Assembly (NCBI GenBank): GCA_946481275.1
Contig: CAMLMV010000014.1
Span: 62,001-126,000, forward strand
Origin: an uncultured Massilia sp.
Lineage (GTDB): Bacteria; Pseudomonadota; Gammaproteobacteria; Burkholderiales; Burkholderiaceae
Length of the DNA stretch: 64,000 bases
Reading direction: 5' to 3'
In this document: piece after piece, positions 1 through 8,019 of the stretch
Position numbering within the stretch: the first letter of the stretch is position 1
Layout of the letters: each line of letters begins with the position of its first letter
The notes under the pieces: generated by a model
Databases searched by the model: none
What the model saw: the letters and a program-made list of their open reading frames with translations, nothing else
Told to the model about the DNA's origin: nothing
Program-made: the position numbers and the translations under genes

Positions 1-291
1 CGCCTGTCGTACAACTACAAGGGCCGTTCGCTGCACGGGGATAACCCGAAGAACAACGGCGATGACCTGATCCGCTGGCGCGCCGCCCGCGGTTACCTGG
101 ACGGCACCATCAGCTACAAGCTGACCGAAAACCTGGAACTGCGTCTCGATGCGCTGAACCTGACCAACACGCTGTCGTACGATTACTTCGAGGACGCGAC
201 GGGCCAGTACGGCGACGGCCACCGCACGCGCATGGACTATGCGAAGTATGATGGCCGCACCATCAAGTTCGGCCTGCGCGGCAAGCTCTAA
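1..291 (+). CDS. TonB-dependent receptor, C-terminal end (partial)
   Basis: The frame is open from the first base and ends in TAA, giving the last 96 residues of an outer-membrane protein. The segment has the alternating pattern of beta-barrel strands and the phrase LRLDALNLTN, which is typical of the last strands of TonB-dependent receptors of the Xanthomonas/Caulobacter sugar type. The chain ends in GLRGKL, so the usual terminal aromatic residue is replaced by Leu. The GH35 gene starts 21 bp downstream, so receptor and enzyme are probably co-transcribed, as in the second locus at 41763-47173. The 5' part lies outside the window and the substrate cannot be read from this piece. Confidence 0.85.
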   Translation, partial: RLSYNYKGRSLHGDNPKNNGDDLIRWRAARGYLDGTISYKLTENLELRLDALNLTNTLSYDYFEDATGQYGDGHRTRMDYAKYDGRTIKFGLRGKL

Positions 292-312
292 TTCCTTACG
301 ATCGACGACCAC

Positions 313-2667
313 ATGACCATCAGTTTCCAACGCCGGCGCCTGCTGCAGGGCGCGGCGGCATCCGCTGCACTCCTGCCCTTTACGGGCACCATTCACGCGG
401 CCGCCTCGCAACGCTTCGCGATCGGCGAGCACGACTTCCTGCTGGACGGGAAGCCGATCCAGATCCGCTGCGGCGAAATGCACTTCGCCCGCGTGCCGCG
501 CGAGTACTGGGCGCACCGCCTGAAGACCATCAAGGCGATGGGCCTCAACGCGGTGTGCGCCTACCTGTTCTGGAATTACCACGAATGGAGAGAAGGCCGC
601 TACGACTGGGCTGCGCAGCGCGACGCGGCCGAATTCTGCCGGCTCGCGCAGCAGGAGGGGCTGTGGGTGATCCTGCGTCCCGGCCCCTATGCTTGCGCGG
701 AGTGGGAGATGGGCGGCATGCCGTGGTGGCTCCTCAAGCACGACGGCGACGCGTTCCTGCGCACGCGCGACGAGGCGTACCTGGCCCCGGCGCGGCGCTG
801 GATGAAGGAGGTCGGACGCGTGCTCGGGCCGCAGCAGGTCACGCACGGCGGGAACATCCTGATGGTGCAGGTCGAGAACGAGTACGGCTTCTACGGCGAC
901 GACGTGGGCTACCTGCGCGTCCTGCGCCAGGCGCTGCTGGATGCGGGCTTCGACGTCCCGCTGTTCCAGTGCAATCCGACGAATGCCGTCGCCCGCACGC
1001 ATATTCCGGAACTGTTCACGGTGGCGAACTTCGGCAGCGACCCGGCCGCCGGCTTCAAGGCGCTGGACGCCGTGCAGAAGGGCCCCCGCATGTGCGGCGA
1101 GTACTACTCCGGCTGGTTCGACACGTGGGGTTCGCCGCACCGCCGCGGCGGCGTGGAAGGCGCGACGAAGGACATCGCCGCGATGCTGAAGGCGAACGGT
1201 TCGTTCAGCCTGTACATGGCGCACGGCGGCACCACGTTCGGCCTGTGGGGCGGCTGCGACCGTCCGTTCCGGCCCGATACGACGAGCTACGACTACGATG
1301 CGCCGATCAGCGAGGCGGGCTGGATCGGCGAGAAATTCGATGCGTACCGCGCCGCGATGACCCCGTTCCTGGCGCCGGGCGAAAAGCTGCCGGCACCGCC
1401 GCCGCGCAATCCGGTGATGACGATCGCTCCGTTCGCGCTGGCGGAATCCGTTCCGGTGAAGGCGAGCCTGCCGGCACGCGTGATCAAGGACGTTTCACCC
1501 AAGCCGATCGAGCAGTACGACATCAGCCGCGGTCTCGTCTCGTACCGCGTGACCTTGCCGGCCGGCCCGGCGGGCGTCGTGGAAGTGGCTCGTGCGCGCG
1601 ACCTCGCGTGGATCACGCTCGACGGCAAGCCGATCGGCACGTTCGACACGCGCTACCGCCGCTACAAGGTCGACGTGCCGGCGCGCAGCAAGCCGGCCGT
1701 GCTGGACATCCTGCTGTACACGATCGCGCGTGTGAACTTCGGCGTGGAGATCCATGACCGCAAGGGCATCCACGGCCCGGTGACGTTCACGCCGAAAGGC
1801 GCGGCGGCGCAACCGCTGGAGAACTGGGAAATCCGCGCGCTCGACTTCGACGCGGACGGCGTGCTGCCGAAGCTCGCCTTTAAAAAGGGCCGGGGCAAGG
1901 GCGCGGCGTTCTATCGCGGCGGCTTCGATGCGGCGCGCACGGAGGATACCTTCCTCGACATGTCCGCGTGGGGCCAGGGTGTCGTCTGGGTCAACGGCCG
2001 TTGCCTCGGCAGGTTCTGGAGCATCGGCCCCACGCAGACGATGTATCTGCCGGGCCCGTGGATCCGCAAGGGCCGCAACGAGGTCGTCGTGCTGGATCTC
2101 ACCGGGCCGCGCGGGCAGGGCACGCCGACGATCTCCGGCCTGGAGACCCCGATCCTCGACCAGCTGCACCGCGAACGCGACTTCCCCCGTCCGCCCAGCA
2201 CGGCGCGCGTGCAACTGGATGGCGTGAAGCCGGCGCACGAAGGCGAATTCGCGCCCGGCTCGCAGACGCAGGACGTGCGCTTCGCCGCGGCGGTCAAGGG
2301 CCGCCAGTTCTGCCTGGAGGGGCTGGACGCGTTCGACGGCAAGCCGTATGCGGCGGTCGCGGAACTGGCCCTGCTGGACAAGGACGGCAAGACGCTGGAC
2401 CAGTCCAACTGGACCATCGCCTGGGTCGACAGCGAGGAAGCGACGAAGGAAGACGGCGGCGCGCTGAACGCGATCAATGGCCAGAACAGCGACTATTGGA
2501 TCACGGCCGACAAGGCCGCGTATCCGCACCGCCTCGTGATCGACCTGGGACGGTCGATGGACGTGGCCGGCCTGCGCTACGTGCCGCGCCAGGGTCCGGA
2601 CGGCACCGCGGGACGCATCCGCCATTTCCGCGCCTACGTGGGCGATACGCTGGTCGTGGATAAATAA
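313..2667 (+). CDS. GH35 beta-galactosidase, Tat-exported (copy 1)
   Basis: A 784-residue secreted beta-galactosidase that removes terminal beta-galactose from oligosaccharides. The N-terminus QRRRLLQG followed by a short hydrophobic stretch is a twin-arginine signal. The GH35 (beta/alpha)8 domain starts near residue 40 and shows GEMHF and the run ILRPGPYACAEWE. The acid/base Glu is E190 in NEYG and the nucleophile is E263 in CGEYYSGW. The C-terminal half has jelly-roll domains. It follows the receptor by 21 bp and precedes the DUF2264 gene by 16 bp, so the three look like one operon. Bases 1732-2549 are identical to the second GH35 gene; the 5' part is diverged. Family assignment is secure; the substrate (xyloglucan or arabinogalactan galactose) is inferred. 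Confidence 0.95.
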   Translation: MTISFQRRRLLQGAAASAALLPFTGTIHAAASQRFAIGEHDFLLDGKPIQIRCGEMHFARVPREYWAHRLKTIKAMGLNAVCAYLFWNYHEWREGRYDWAAQRDAAEFCRLAQQEGLWVILRPGPYACAEWEMGGMPWWLLKHDGDAFLRTRDEAYLAPARRWMKEVGRVLGPQQVTHGGNILMVQVENEYGFYGDDVGYLRVLRQALLDAGFDVPLFQCNPTNAVARTHIPELFTVANFGSDPAAGFKALDAVQKGPRMCGEYYSGWFDTWGSPHRRGGVEGATKDIAAMLKANGSFSLYMAHGGTTFGLWGGCDRPFRPDTTSYDYDAPISEAGWIGEKFDAYRAAMTPFLAPGEKLPAPPPRNPVMTIAPFALAESVPVKASLPARVIKDVSPKPIEQYDISRGLVSYRVTLPAGPAGVVEVARARDLAWITLDGKPIGTFDTRYRRYKVDVPARSKPAVLDILLYTIARVNFGVEIHDRKGIHGPVTFTPKGAAAQPLENWEIRALDFDADGVLPKLAFKKGRGKGAAFYRGGFDAARTEDTFLDMSAWGQGVVWVNGRCLGRFWSIGPTQTMYLPGPWIRKGRNEVVVLDLTGPRGQGTPTISGLETPILDQLHRERDFPRPPSTARVQLDGVKPAHEGEFAPGSQTQDVRFAAAVKGRQFCLEGLDAFDGKPYAAVAELALLDKDGKTLDQSNWTIAWVDSEEATKEDGGALNAINGQNSDYWITADKAAYPHRLVIDLGRSMDVAGLRYVPRQGPDGTAGRIRHFRAYVGDTLVVDK
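1732..2549 (+). repeat. 818-bp identical tract shared with second GH35 gene, copy 1
   Basis: Reading both genes side by side, every base from 1732 to 2549 equals 46241-47058 (constant offset 44509). The tract is bounded by T/C at the base before it and A/G at the base after it. Sequence outside the tract differs at many positions, including synonymous ones. It is a direct repeat. Confidence 0.93.
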
Positions 2668-2683
2668 ACAACGAAGGAGACGC

Positions 2684-3937
2684 ATGAAACGACGACACTT
2701 CATGGGCAGCTTCGCGGCCGCCGCCGGTGCGATGGGTTTGAAGGGCGCCGACGCGGCGACGCCGGCCCCGCGCACAGGGAACGACCGCGACTGGATGCTG
2801 AACCTGCTGCGCCGGATGGCCGAGCCGGTCCTGGAAGCGATGGCGAAGGGCGAGCTGAAAAAACGCTTCGCGCTCGAGCTGAGCCCCACGTGGGACGGCC
2901 GCAGCCCGCAGGTCGCCTACCTGGAATGCTTCGGGCGGCTGATCTCGGGCATCGCGCCGTGGCTGGCGCTGCCCGACGATGCGACGCCGGAAGGCCGCCT
3001 GCGCGCGCGCCTGCGCCAGCTCGCGCTGCAGTCGTATGCGCATGCCGTCGATCCGAACAGCCCGGACTACCTGTCCTGGCGCGAGCATGGGCAGGCCCTC
3101 GTGGACTCGTCCTACTTCACGAACGCGCTGCTGCGTGCGCCGAAAGCCTTGTGGGATCCGCTGGACGCGACGACGAAGCAGCGCATCGTCACCGAGATCA
3201 AGGGCCTGCGCCGCGTGGAGCCGCCGTACATCAACTGGATGCTGTTCGCGGCGATGAACGAGGCGTTCCTGCTGTCGGTCGGCGAGCAGGCCGACCCGAT
3301 GCGCACGAACGTCGCGATCCGCAAGGTGAACGAGTGGTACGTGGGCGACGGCTGGATCAAGGATGGCGAGACGTTCCACTTCGACTACTACAACTCGTAC
3401 GTGATGTACCCGATGCTGGTCGAGATCCTCGAGGTGCTGGAGCGGCACAATGCACCGTTCTGGAACGGCAAGCCGGCGGACCTGCGCGTCCAGGCCATGA
3501 AGCGGATGCAGCGCTACGGCGAGCACCTGGAGCGCTTCATTTCGCCGACGGGCACGTATCCGCCGATCGGGCGCTCGCTCACGTACCGCACGGCCGTGTT
3601 CCAGCCGCTCGCGCTGCTGGCATGGCGCAAGCAGCTGCCCGCCAGCCTGCCGGAAGGGCAGGTCAGGGCGGCCATGCGGGCCGTGCACGACGCCGTGTGG
3701 TCGGACCCGACGAATTTCACGAAGGACGGTTACCTGACCCTCGGCTTCGTCGGTCACCATCCGGAACTGGCCGACATCTATTCGAACAACGGCAGCATGT
3801 ACATCGCCTCGGAAAGCCTGCTCGCGCTGGGCCTGCCGGCGGGCGATTCCTACTGGACGAGTCCCGCCCAGGACTGGACGCAGAAGAAGGCGTTCGCGGG
3901 CAAGGCATTCCCGAAGGATTACGCGGTCAACTATTGA
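2684..3937 (+). CDS. DUF2264 family protein, probable exported glycoside hydrolase
   Basis: A 417-residue protein starting MKRRHFMGSFAAAAGA, a Tat-like signal. The mature part begins with a helical segment ending in KKRFALELSPTWDGRSPQ and runs through HFDYYNSYVMYPMLVEIL and PPIGRSLTYRTAVFQPLALL, features of the DUF2264 (alpha/alpha) barrel family. From memory, part of this family is classed as GH154 with exo-beta-glucuronidase activity on arabinogalactan proteins; that assignment is recalled, not tested. Placed 16 bp after GH35 with a good AAGGAG ribosome site, it is probably the last gene of the receptor-GH35 operon. A glucuronidase beside a beta-galactosidase would suit acidic arabinogalactan side chains. 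Confidence 0.85.
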   Translation: MKRRHFMGSFAAAAGAMGLKGADAATPAPRTGNDRDWMLNLLRRMAEPVLEAMAKGELKKRFALELSPTWDGRSPQVAYLECFGRLISGIAPWLALPDDATPEGRLRARLRQLALQSYAHAVDPNSPDYLSWREHGQALVDSSYFTNALLRAPKALWDPLDATTKQRIVTEIKGLRRVEPPYINWMLFAAMNEAFLLSVGEQADPMRTNVAIRKVNEWYVGDGWIKDGETFHFDYYNSYVMYPMLVEILEVLERHNAPFWNGKPADLRVQAMKRMQRYGEHLERFISPTGTYPPIGRSLTYRTAVFQPLALLAWRKQLPASLPEGQVRAAMRAVHDAVWSDPTNFTKDGYLTLGFVGHHPELADIYSNNGSMYIASESLLALGLPAGDSYWTSPAQDWTQKKAFAGKAFPKDYAVNY

Positions 3938-4151
3938 GGCGCCGCCATGCAGTGCGCATCGTCTTATATGTTTTTGGCATGCCAGAGCGTAAAGAAGCCA
4001 TAGTGGCAACGATCGCACTGCTCCGTACAATAAATCCAGCGGGCGTATGGACAACGGCGATCACGACGCTATGCCCCCCTTTTTTGCGTCGTTCTGCGAC
4101 AACGTTGTCGCCGCCCAACTATTCATATAACGGAGATAGGGAGACATATAT
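3938..4151 (+). other. Intergenic region with receptor promoter, no gene seen
   Basis: These 214 bases separate the DUF2264 gene from the next receptor. They hold the 16-bp palindrome at 4096-4111, an AT-rich stretch with TATAAC at 4126-4131 and a ribosome site just before the ATG at 4152. No clear terminator follows the DUF2264 gene and no short frame has a convincing ribosome site. Confidence 0.5.
4096..4111. promoter_or_regulatory. Perfect 16-bp palindrome, LacI-like operator candidate
   Basis: GCGACAACGTTGTCGC equals its own reverse complement and has the central CG usual in LacI-family operators. It lies 40 bp before the start codon of the receptor at 4152, where it would cover the -35 region if TATAAC at 4126 is the -10. 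No LacI gene is adjacent; the one in this window is at 48291. Confidence 0.5.
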
Positions 4152-6920
4152 ATGATCAAGAACCGGATCAGCAAGACCGTATTGGCGACGGTGATCGCCG
4201 AACTGTGCGTCACGGCGTATGCCGGCGCGCAGACGACGAACGAACAGCCTGCGGGCGGCGAAGTGCAGCAGGTGGTCGTCAGCGGCATCCGCGCGTCGCT
4301 CAGCTCGTCGCTGATGACGAAGCGGCTGCAGGACGGCGTCGTCGATGCCGTGTCGGCCGAGGATGCCGGCAAATTCCCGGACACGAACATCGCCGAATCG
4401 CTGCAGCGCGTGACGGGCGTGCAGATCCAGCGCAACAACGGCGAGGGCCGCTACATCTCCGTGCGCGGCCTGGGCCCCGAATTCAACAACGTCCTGATCA
4501 ACGGCCGCACGATGACGAGCGATACGGGCGGCCGTGAATTCTCGTTCGACGTGCTGTCGTCCGACCTGATCTCGAAGGCCATCGTCTATAAAACGTCGCA
4601 GGCGTTCCTGCCGGAAGGCGGCATCGGCTCGACGGTCGACATCCAGACGGCGCGCCCGCTGTCCGGCAAGGCCGGCAGCTCGACCGTCGTCAACGTGTCG
4701 GATTCGTGGGATTCGAATTCGCGCAAGAACACGCCGAACCTCAGCGCCCTGTACTCCTACGCGAACGCGGAGAAGAATTTCGGCGTATCCGGCTCGCTGT
4801 CGTACACGGACCGCAAATCGCGCCAGTACAAGGCCCTCAACGACGCGTGGAACCTCCTGGACGTGAAGACGATCAACGGCAACCTGAATTCCACGGGACT
4901 GACGGCCGCCGACGTGACGACGAAGAAGCTGCTCATGCCGCAAAGCTACGGCTTCCAGAACGAGGACGAAAGCCGCAAGCGCCTCGTCGCCAACACGACG
5001 GTGCAGTACAACCCGTCGCGCGACTGGAAGATCACGGCCGACGCCCTGTATTCGCGCCTGAACCAGCGTAACAAGGTGATCGCGATCAGCGACTGGATGA
5101 ATCCGACCCAGCTGAACGTGAAATCGGACGCGAACGGCCAGGTGACGGGCTTCGACCGTCCGGGTTCGAACTTTGTCGCCAACAATCCGGGCCTGAAGGC
5201 GGCGGGCATCCTGTCCGAGGCCAATTCGAACGACATGATCGTGAAGGGCGGCGACCGCCTGTCGACCACGCTGGCCTACGGCATCAATTCGAAATGGAAC
5301 CTGACGCCGGACTGGAAACTGGAGGCCGACCTGTCGACGTCGCGCACGGCGATCGGCTATCCGGACCTGTGGATCGTGGCCGGCATGGTGCCGAAGAACG
5401 GCGACGTGCTGACCTTCGGCTCGACGCCGACCGTGACCTTCGGCGACGGTATCGCAGATCCGACCGCCGTGCGCGCCCACGCCGTCGGGAATACCATCGC
5501 GTCCAACCACGACAACCTGCACGAAGGCCGCCTGAACGCATCCTGGGCGACGGACATGGGCTGGTTCAAGGGCCTCCAGTTCGGCACGGCGTACTCGCAG
5601 CGCAAGGTCGAGCACATCCAGTGGAGCTCCGATTCGTGGAACGCGTTCTCCGGCTACCACGTATCGCTGCCGTCGTCGCTGTTCACCGTGACGCCGCTGG
5701 GCAATCCGTTCGGCGGCGGCGGCGGCGTGCCGGCGAACTTCCTGAGCTTCGATCCGTACGCCTACATGGCGTACCTGAACCAGCCGTCCCTGATCCCGCA
5801 ATCGAACGACCCGGCCCACTACGCGGACAAGTCGATTTATCCGAACGGTCCGATGGCGATCGACTACACGAAGCCGTCGCTGTGGGCCGTGCGCGAGAAG
5901 GTGGCGAACGCGTTCGTCCAGTCGAAATGGGAAGGCGACGGCTGGTCCGGCGACCTGGGCCTGCGCTACATGAACGTGAAGTCGCAGTCCATGGGCACCA
6001 GCCGCATCCTGCTGTCGGCCGTTCAAAGCCCGAACGACACCACGTATATCCAGAACTGGGGCCCGATGCAGACGAATTCGGTCGACAACAGCTACAACGC
6101 GTGGCTGCCGTCCGCGAACCTGAAGATCGACCTCACGTCCGACATGATGCTGCGCTTCGGCGCATCGAAGACGCTGACCCGTCCGACGCTGAACCAGATG
6201 GGCGTCAGCAACTGGTACGGCGGCCGTACCGGCTACGTGACGAGCGGCGGCGGCAACCCGTACCTGAAGCCGATGCGTTCGAATAACTTCGACGTGTCGT
6301 ACGAATGGTATCTGTCGAAGACCAACTACGTCAGCGCCGCGCTGTTCATGAAGAAGGTGTCGGACTTCCTGGAGACGTCGCTGCAGGACACGAAGGTCCC
6401 GCAGTACCCGAACGAGATCGTGCACGACACCCGAATCCGCAACGGCCAGACGGGCACGATCAAGGGCGCGGAACTGGCTGGCCAGTATGCGTTCGACAAC
6501 ATCCATCCGCTGCTGCAGGGCTTCGGCGTGACGGCGAACTACACGTACGTGGATGCGGAAGCGAACCGCGATTCGTCCGAGGGTCCCGTGACCTGCGGTT
6601 ATCCGGGCCTGTCGCGCCAGTCGTACAACGCGTCGCTGTTCTTCGAGAACAGCAAGTTCCAGGCACGGGCCAGCTATAACTGGCGCAATCACTTCTCCAT
6701 CGATTGCGGCGGCGGCAGCACCCTGCCGCGCAACCGCGCGGCCTACGGCCAGACGGATGCGAGCCTGCGCTACAACCTGACCCCGCAACTGTCGCTGTAC
6801 CTCGATGCGATCAACCTGACGAACGCGAAGGTGCACGAGTACGCCAACAACGACAGCCAGTTCCTCATGCTGGAAAACGACGGCCGCCGCATCAACGTCG
6901 GCCTGCGGATGCAATTCTAG
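4152..6920 (+). CDS. TonB-dependent receptor, Xanthomonas/Caulobacter sugar type
   Basis: A 922-residue outer-membrane receptor for energised uptake of a glycan. Residues 1-25 are a signal peptide ending AYAGAQ. A TonB-box-like QQVVVSGIRASL follows, then the plug domain with AGKFPDTNIAESLQRVTGVQI and ISVRGLGPEFNNVLINGR. The remainder is the barrel, ending in LRMQF with the terminal Phe expected for Bam-dependent insertion. The length matches the family. The gene has its own promoter region with a LacI-like palindrome and ends 15 bp from the convergent esterase gene, so it is probably monocistronic. The substrate is unknown; the neighbours suggest a hemicellulose or pectic oligosaccharide. Confidence 0.93.
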   Translation: MIKNRISKTVLATVIAELCVTAYAGAQTTNEQPAGGEVQQVVVSGIRASLSSSLMTKRLQDGVVDAVSAEDAGKFPDTNIAESLQRVTGVQIQRNNGEGRYISVRGLGPEFNNVLINGRTMTSDTGGREFSFDVLSSDLISKAIVYKTSQAFLPEGGIGSTVDIQTARPLSGKAGSSTVVNVSDSWDSNSRKNTPNLSALYSYANAEKNFGVSGSLSYTDRKSRQYKALNDAWNLLDVKTINGNLNSTGLTAADVTTKKLLMPQSYGFQNEDESRKRLVANTTVQYNPSRDWKITADALYSRLNQRNKVIAISDWMNPTQLNVKSDANGQVTGFDRPGSNFVANNPGLKAAGILSEANSNDMIVKGGDRLSTTLAYGINSKWNLTPDWKLEADLSTSRTAIGYPDLWIVAGMVPKNGDVLTFGSTPTVTFGDGIADPTAVRAHAVGNTIASNHDNLHEGRLNASWATDMGWFKGLQFGTAYSQRKVEHIQWSSDSWNAFSGYHVSLPSSLFTVTPLGNPFGGGGGVPANFLSFDPYAYMAYLNQPSLIPQSNDPAHYADKSIYPNGPMAIDYTKPSLWAVREKVANAFVQSKWEGDGWSGDLGLRYMNVKSQSMGTSRILLSAVQSPNDTTYIQNWGPMQTNSVDNSYNAWLPSANLKIDLTSDMMLRFGASKTLTRPTLNQMGVSNWYGGRTGYVTSGGGNPYLKPMRSNNFDVSYEWYLSKTNYVSAALFMKKVSDFLETSLQDTKVPQYPNEIVHDTRIRNGQTGTIKGAELAGQYAFDNIHPLLQGFGVTANYTYVDAEANRDSSEGPVTCGYPGLSRQSYNASLFFENSKFQARASYNWRNHFSIDCGGGSTLPRNRAAYGQTDASLRYNLTPQLSLYLDAINLTNAKVHEYANNDSQFLMLENDGRRINVGLRMQF

Positions 6921-6935
6921 GCAACCGGGGTATGA

Positions 6936-7832
6936 TTACTGCGCGATCAGCTTGTGGTCGCGCAGCCATTCCTCGGCACGGCGCGGCCACCGCGAAAAGT
7001 CGGCGGGCCCGCCCATGCCCGCGCCGTGGCCGCCGTGTTCGAACAGGTGCATCTCGGCCGGCACCTTGGCGCGGGTGAGGGCCTGGAAGAACAGGATGCT
7101 GTTCTCGACCGGGACGGCGCCGTCGTCCTGCGCGTGGACGAGGAACACGGGCGGCGTCTGCGCGGTGACGCGCGTTTCCACCGACATCGCCTTCACCTGT
7201 TCCGGCGTCGGATGCGCGCCCAGCAGGGCGTAGCGCGAGCCTTCGTGCGCGGCCGGCGGCGTCAATGTGATCACCGGGTACACCAGCAGCGCGAAGTCGG
7301 GCCGTGCGCTGACGGCGTCGAGCGCGGCGCCCGTGCGGCCGGCCGCGTCGTCGAACAGCGTGGCCGCGCTGGCGGCGAGGTGGCCGCCGGCGGAGCTGCC
7401 CATCACGCCGACGCGGTCGGGCGCGACGCCGTAATCGGCCGCATGCGCGCGCACGGTGCGCAGCGCGCGCAGGACGTCCTGCAGCGGCGCCGGGTGGCCG
7501 TAGTCTGCAAGGCGGTACTTCAGTACGAAGGCGGCGACGCCCAGCTTCGACAGCCATTGGGCATACTGCTTGCCTTCATGGTCGGACGCGAGGAACCGGT
7601 AGCTGCCGCCCGGGCAGATGATGACCGCGGTCCGGGCCGGGTGGTCCGACGCGGCGGGGTAATACGTCAGCGACGGTTGCGAGACATTGCTGATGAACGT
7701 TCCGTCGATCTTTTCCGGGCCGGGATTCGGCTTTGCGTTCGGTACGCCTTCCGGCCAGAGCGGAATCACGGTCGTCTGCGCCTGGGCGCCGGCGGCGATG
7801 AGGAAGAACAGTGTCAGTAACAGCGTGCGCAT
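6936..7832 (-). CDS. Secreted alpha/beta-hydrolase, acetyl-xylan-esterase-like
   Basis: A 298-residue protein with a signal peptide (MRTLLLTLFFLIAAGAQA). The alpha/beta-hydrolase fold shows an oxyanion-hole loop CPGGSYRFLA, the nucleophile elbow GSSAG with S147, an Asp in HAQDDGAVP and a catalytic His in EHGGHGAG. This group is commonly found in xylan and xyloglucan loci as a sugar acetyl-esterase; the substrate here is inferred from context. The ATG at 7832 was chosen because the signal peptide starts there and an AGGA ribosome site precedes it. The longer upstream frame crosses the promoter. It is divergent from the GH3 gene, and each gene has its own XylR-type promoter in the shared 187-bp gap. 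Confidence 0.88.
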   Translation of the reverse strand: MRTLLLTLFFLIAAGAQAQTTVIPLWPEGVPNAKPNPGPEKIDGTFISNVSQPSLTYYPAASDHPARTAVIICPGGSYRFLASDHEGKQYAQWLSKLGVAAFVLKYRLADYGHPAPLQDVLRALRTVRAHAADYGVAPDRVGVMGSSAGGHLAASAATLFDDAAGRTGAALDAVSARPDFALLVYPVITLTPPAAHEGSRYALLGAHPTPEQVKAMSVETRVTAQTPPVFLVHAQDDGAVPVENSILFFQALTRAKVPAEMHLFEHGGHGAGMGGPADFSRWPRRAEEWLRDHKLIAQ

Positions 7833-7863
7833 GGTGAATCCTGTCGAAGTGTCTAGAAAATTG

Positions 7864-7928
7864 ATTGTGGGCACTGGCGCGGGCGCGGCGCAATTATGAA
7901 AATGGCGGAAGGCGCGAACAATTTTTTC
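7864..7928 (-). promoter_or_regulatory. XylR-type operator and promoter for the esterase gene
   Basis: Read leftward, the 38-bp site occupies 7928 to 7891 and its right half is CCATTTTCATAATTG. The TTG of that half begins the -35 element TTGCGC (7893-7888). After 18 bp comes a -10, CACAAT (7869-7864). Transcription would start near 7857, leaving a leader of about 25 nt. The left half is the weakest of the seven sites. Confidence 0.65.
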
Positions 7929-7935
7929 CATTGAC

Positions 7936-7998
7936 GCGATTTCATGCGCGGCCCTCGCGAATTTCGTAATTGCCGTCGCGGCGCGCGCCGGCCACCAT
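7936..7998 (+). promoter_or_regulatory. XylR-type operator and promoter for the GH3 gene
   Basis: Left half GCGATTTCAT at 7936 and right half GCGAATTTCGTAATTG ending at 7972; the two ATTTC cores are 22 bp apart. The terminal TTG forms the -35 TTGCCG (7970-7975), followed after 17 bp by CACCAT (7993-7998). The predicted transcript starts near 8005, which rules out the TTG at 8008 as a practical start codon. Confidence 0.7.
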
Positions 7999-8019
7999 CT
8001 CCTTTTTTTGCCCGAGGAT

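Noticed and set aside
8008..8019. TTG start for the GH3 gene
   Set aside because: It lies about 3 nt from the predicted transcription start with no ribosome site; ATG 8020 or GTG 8026 is better placed.
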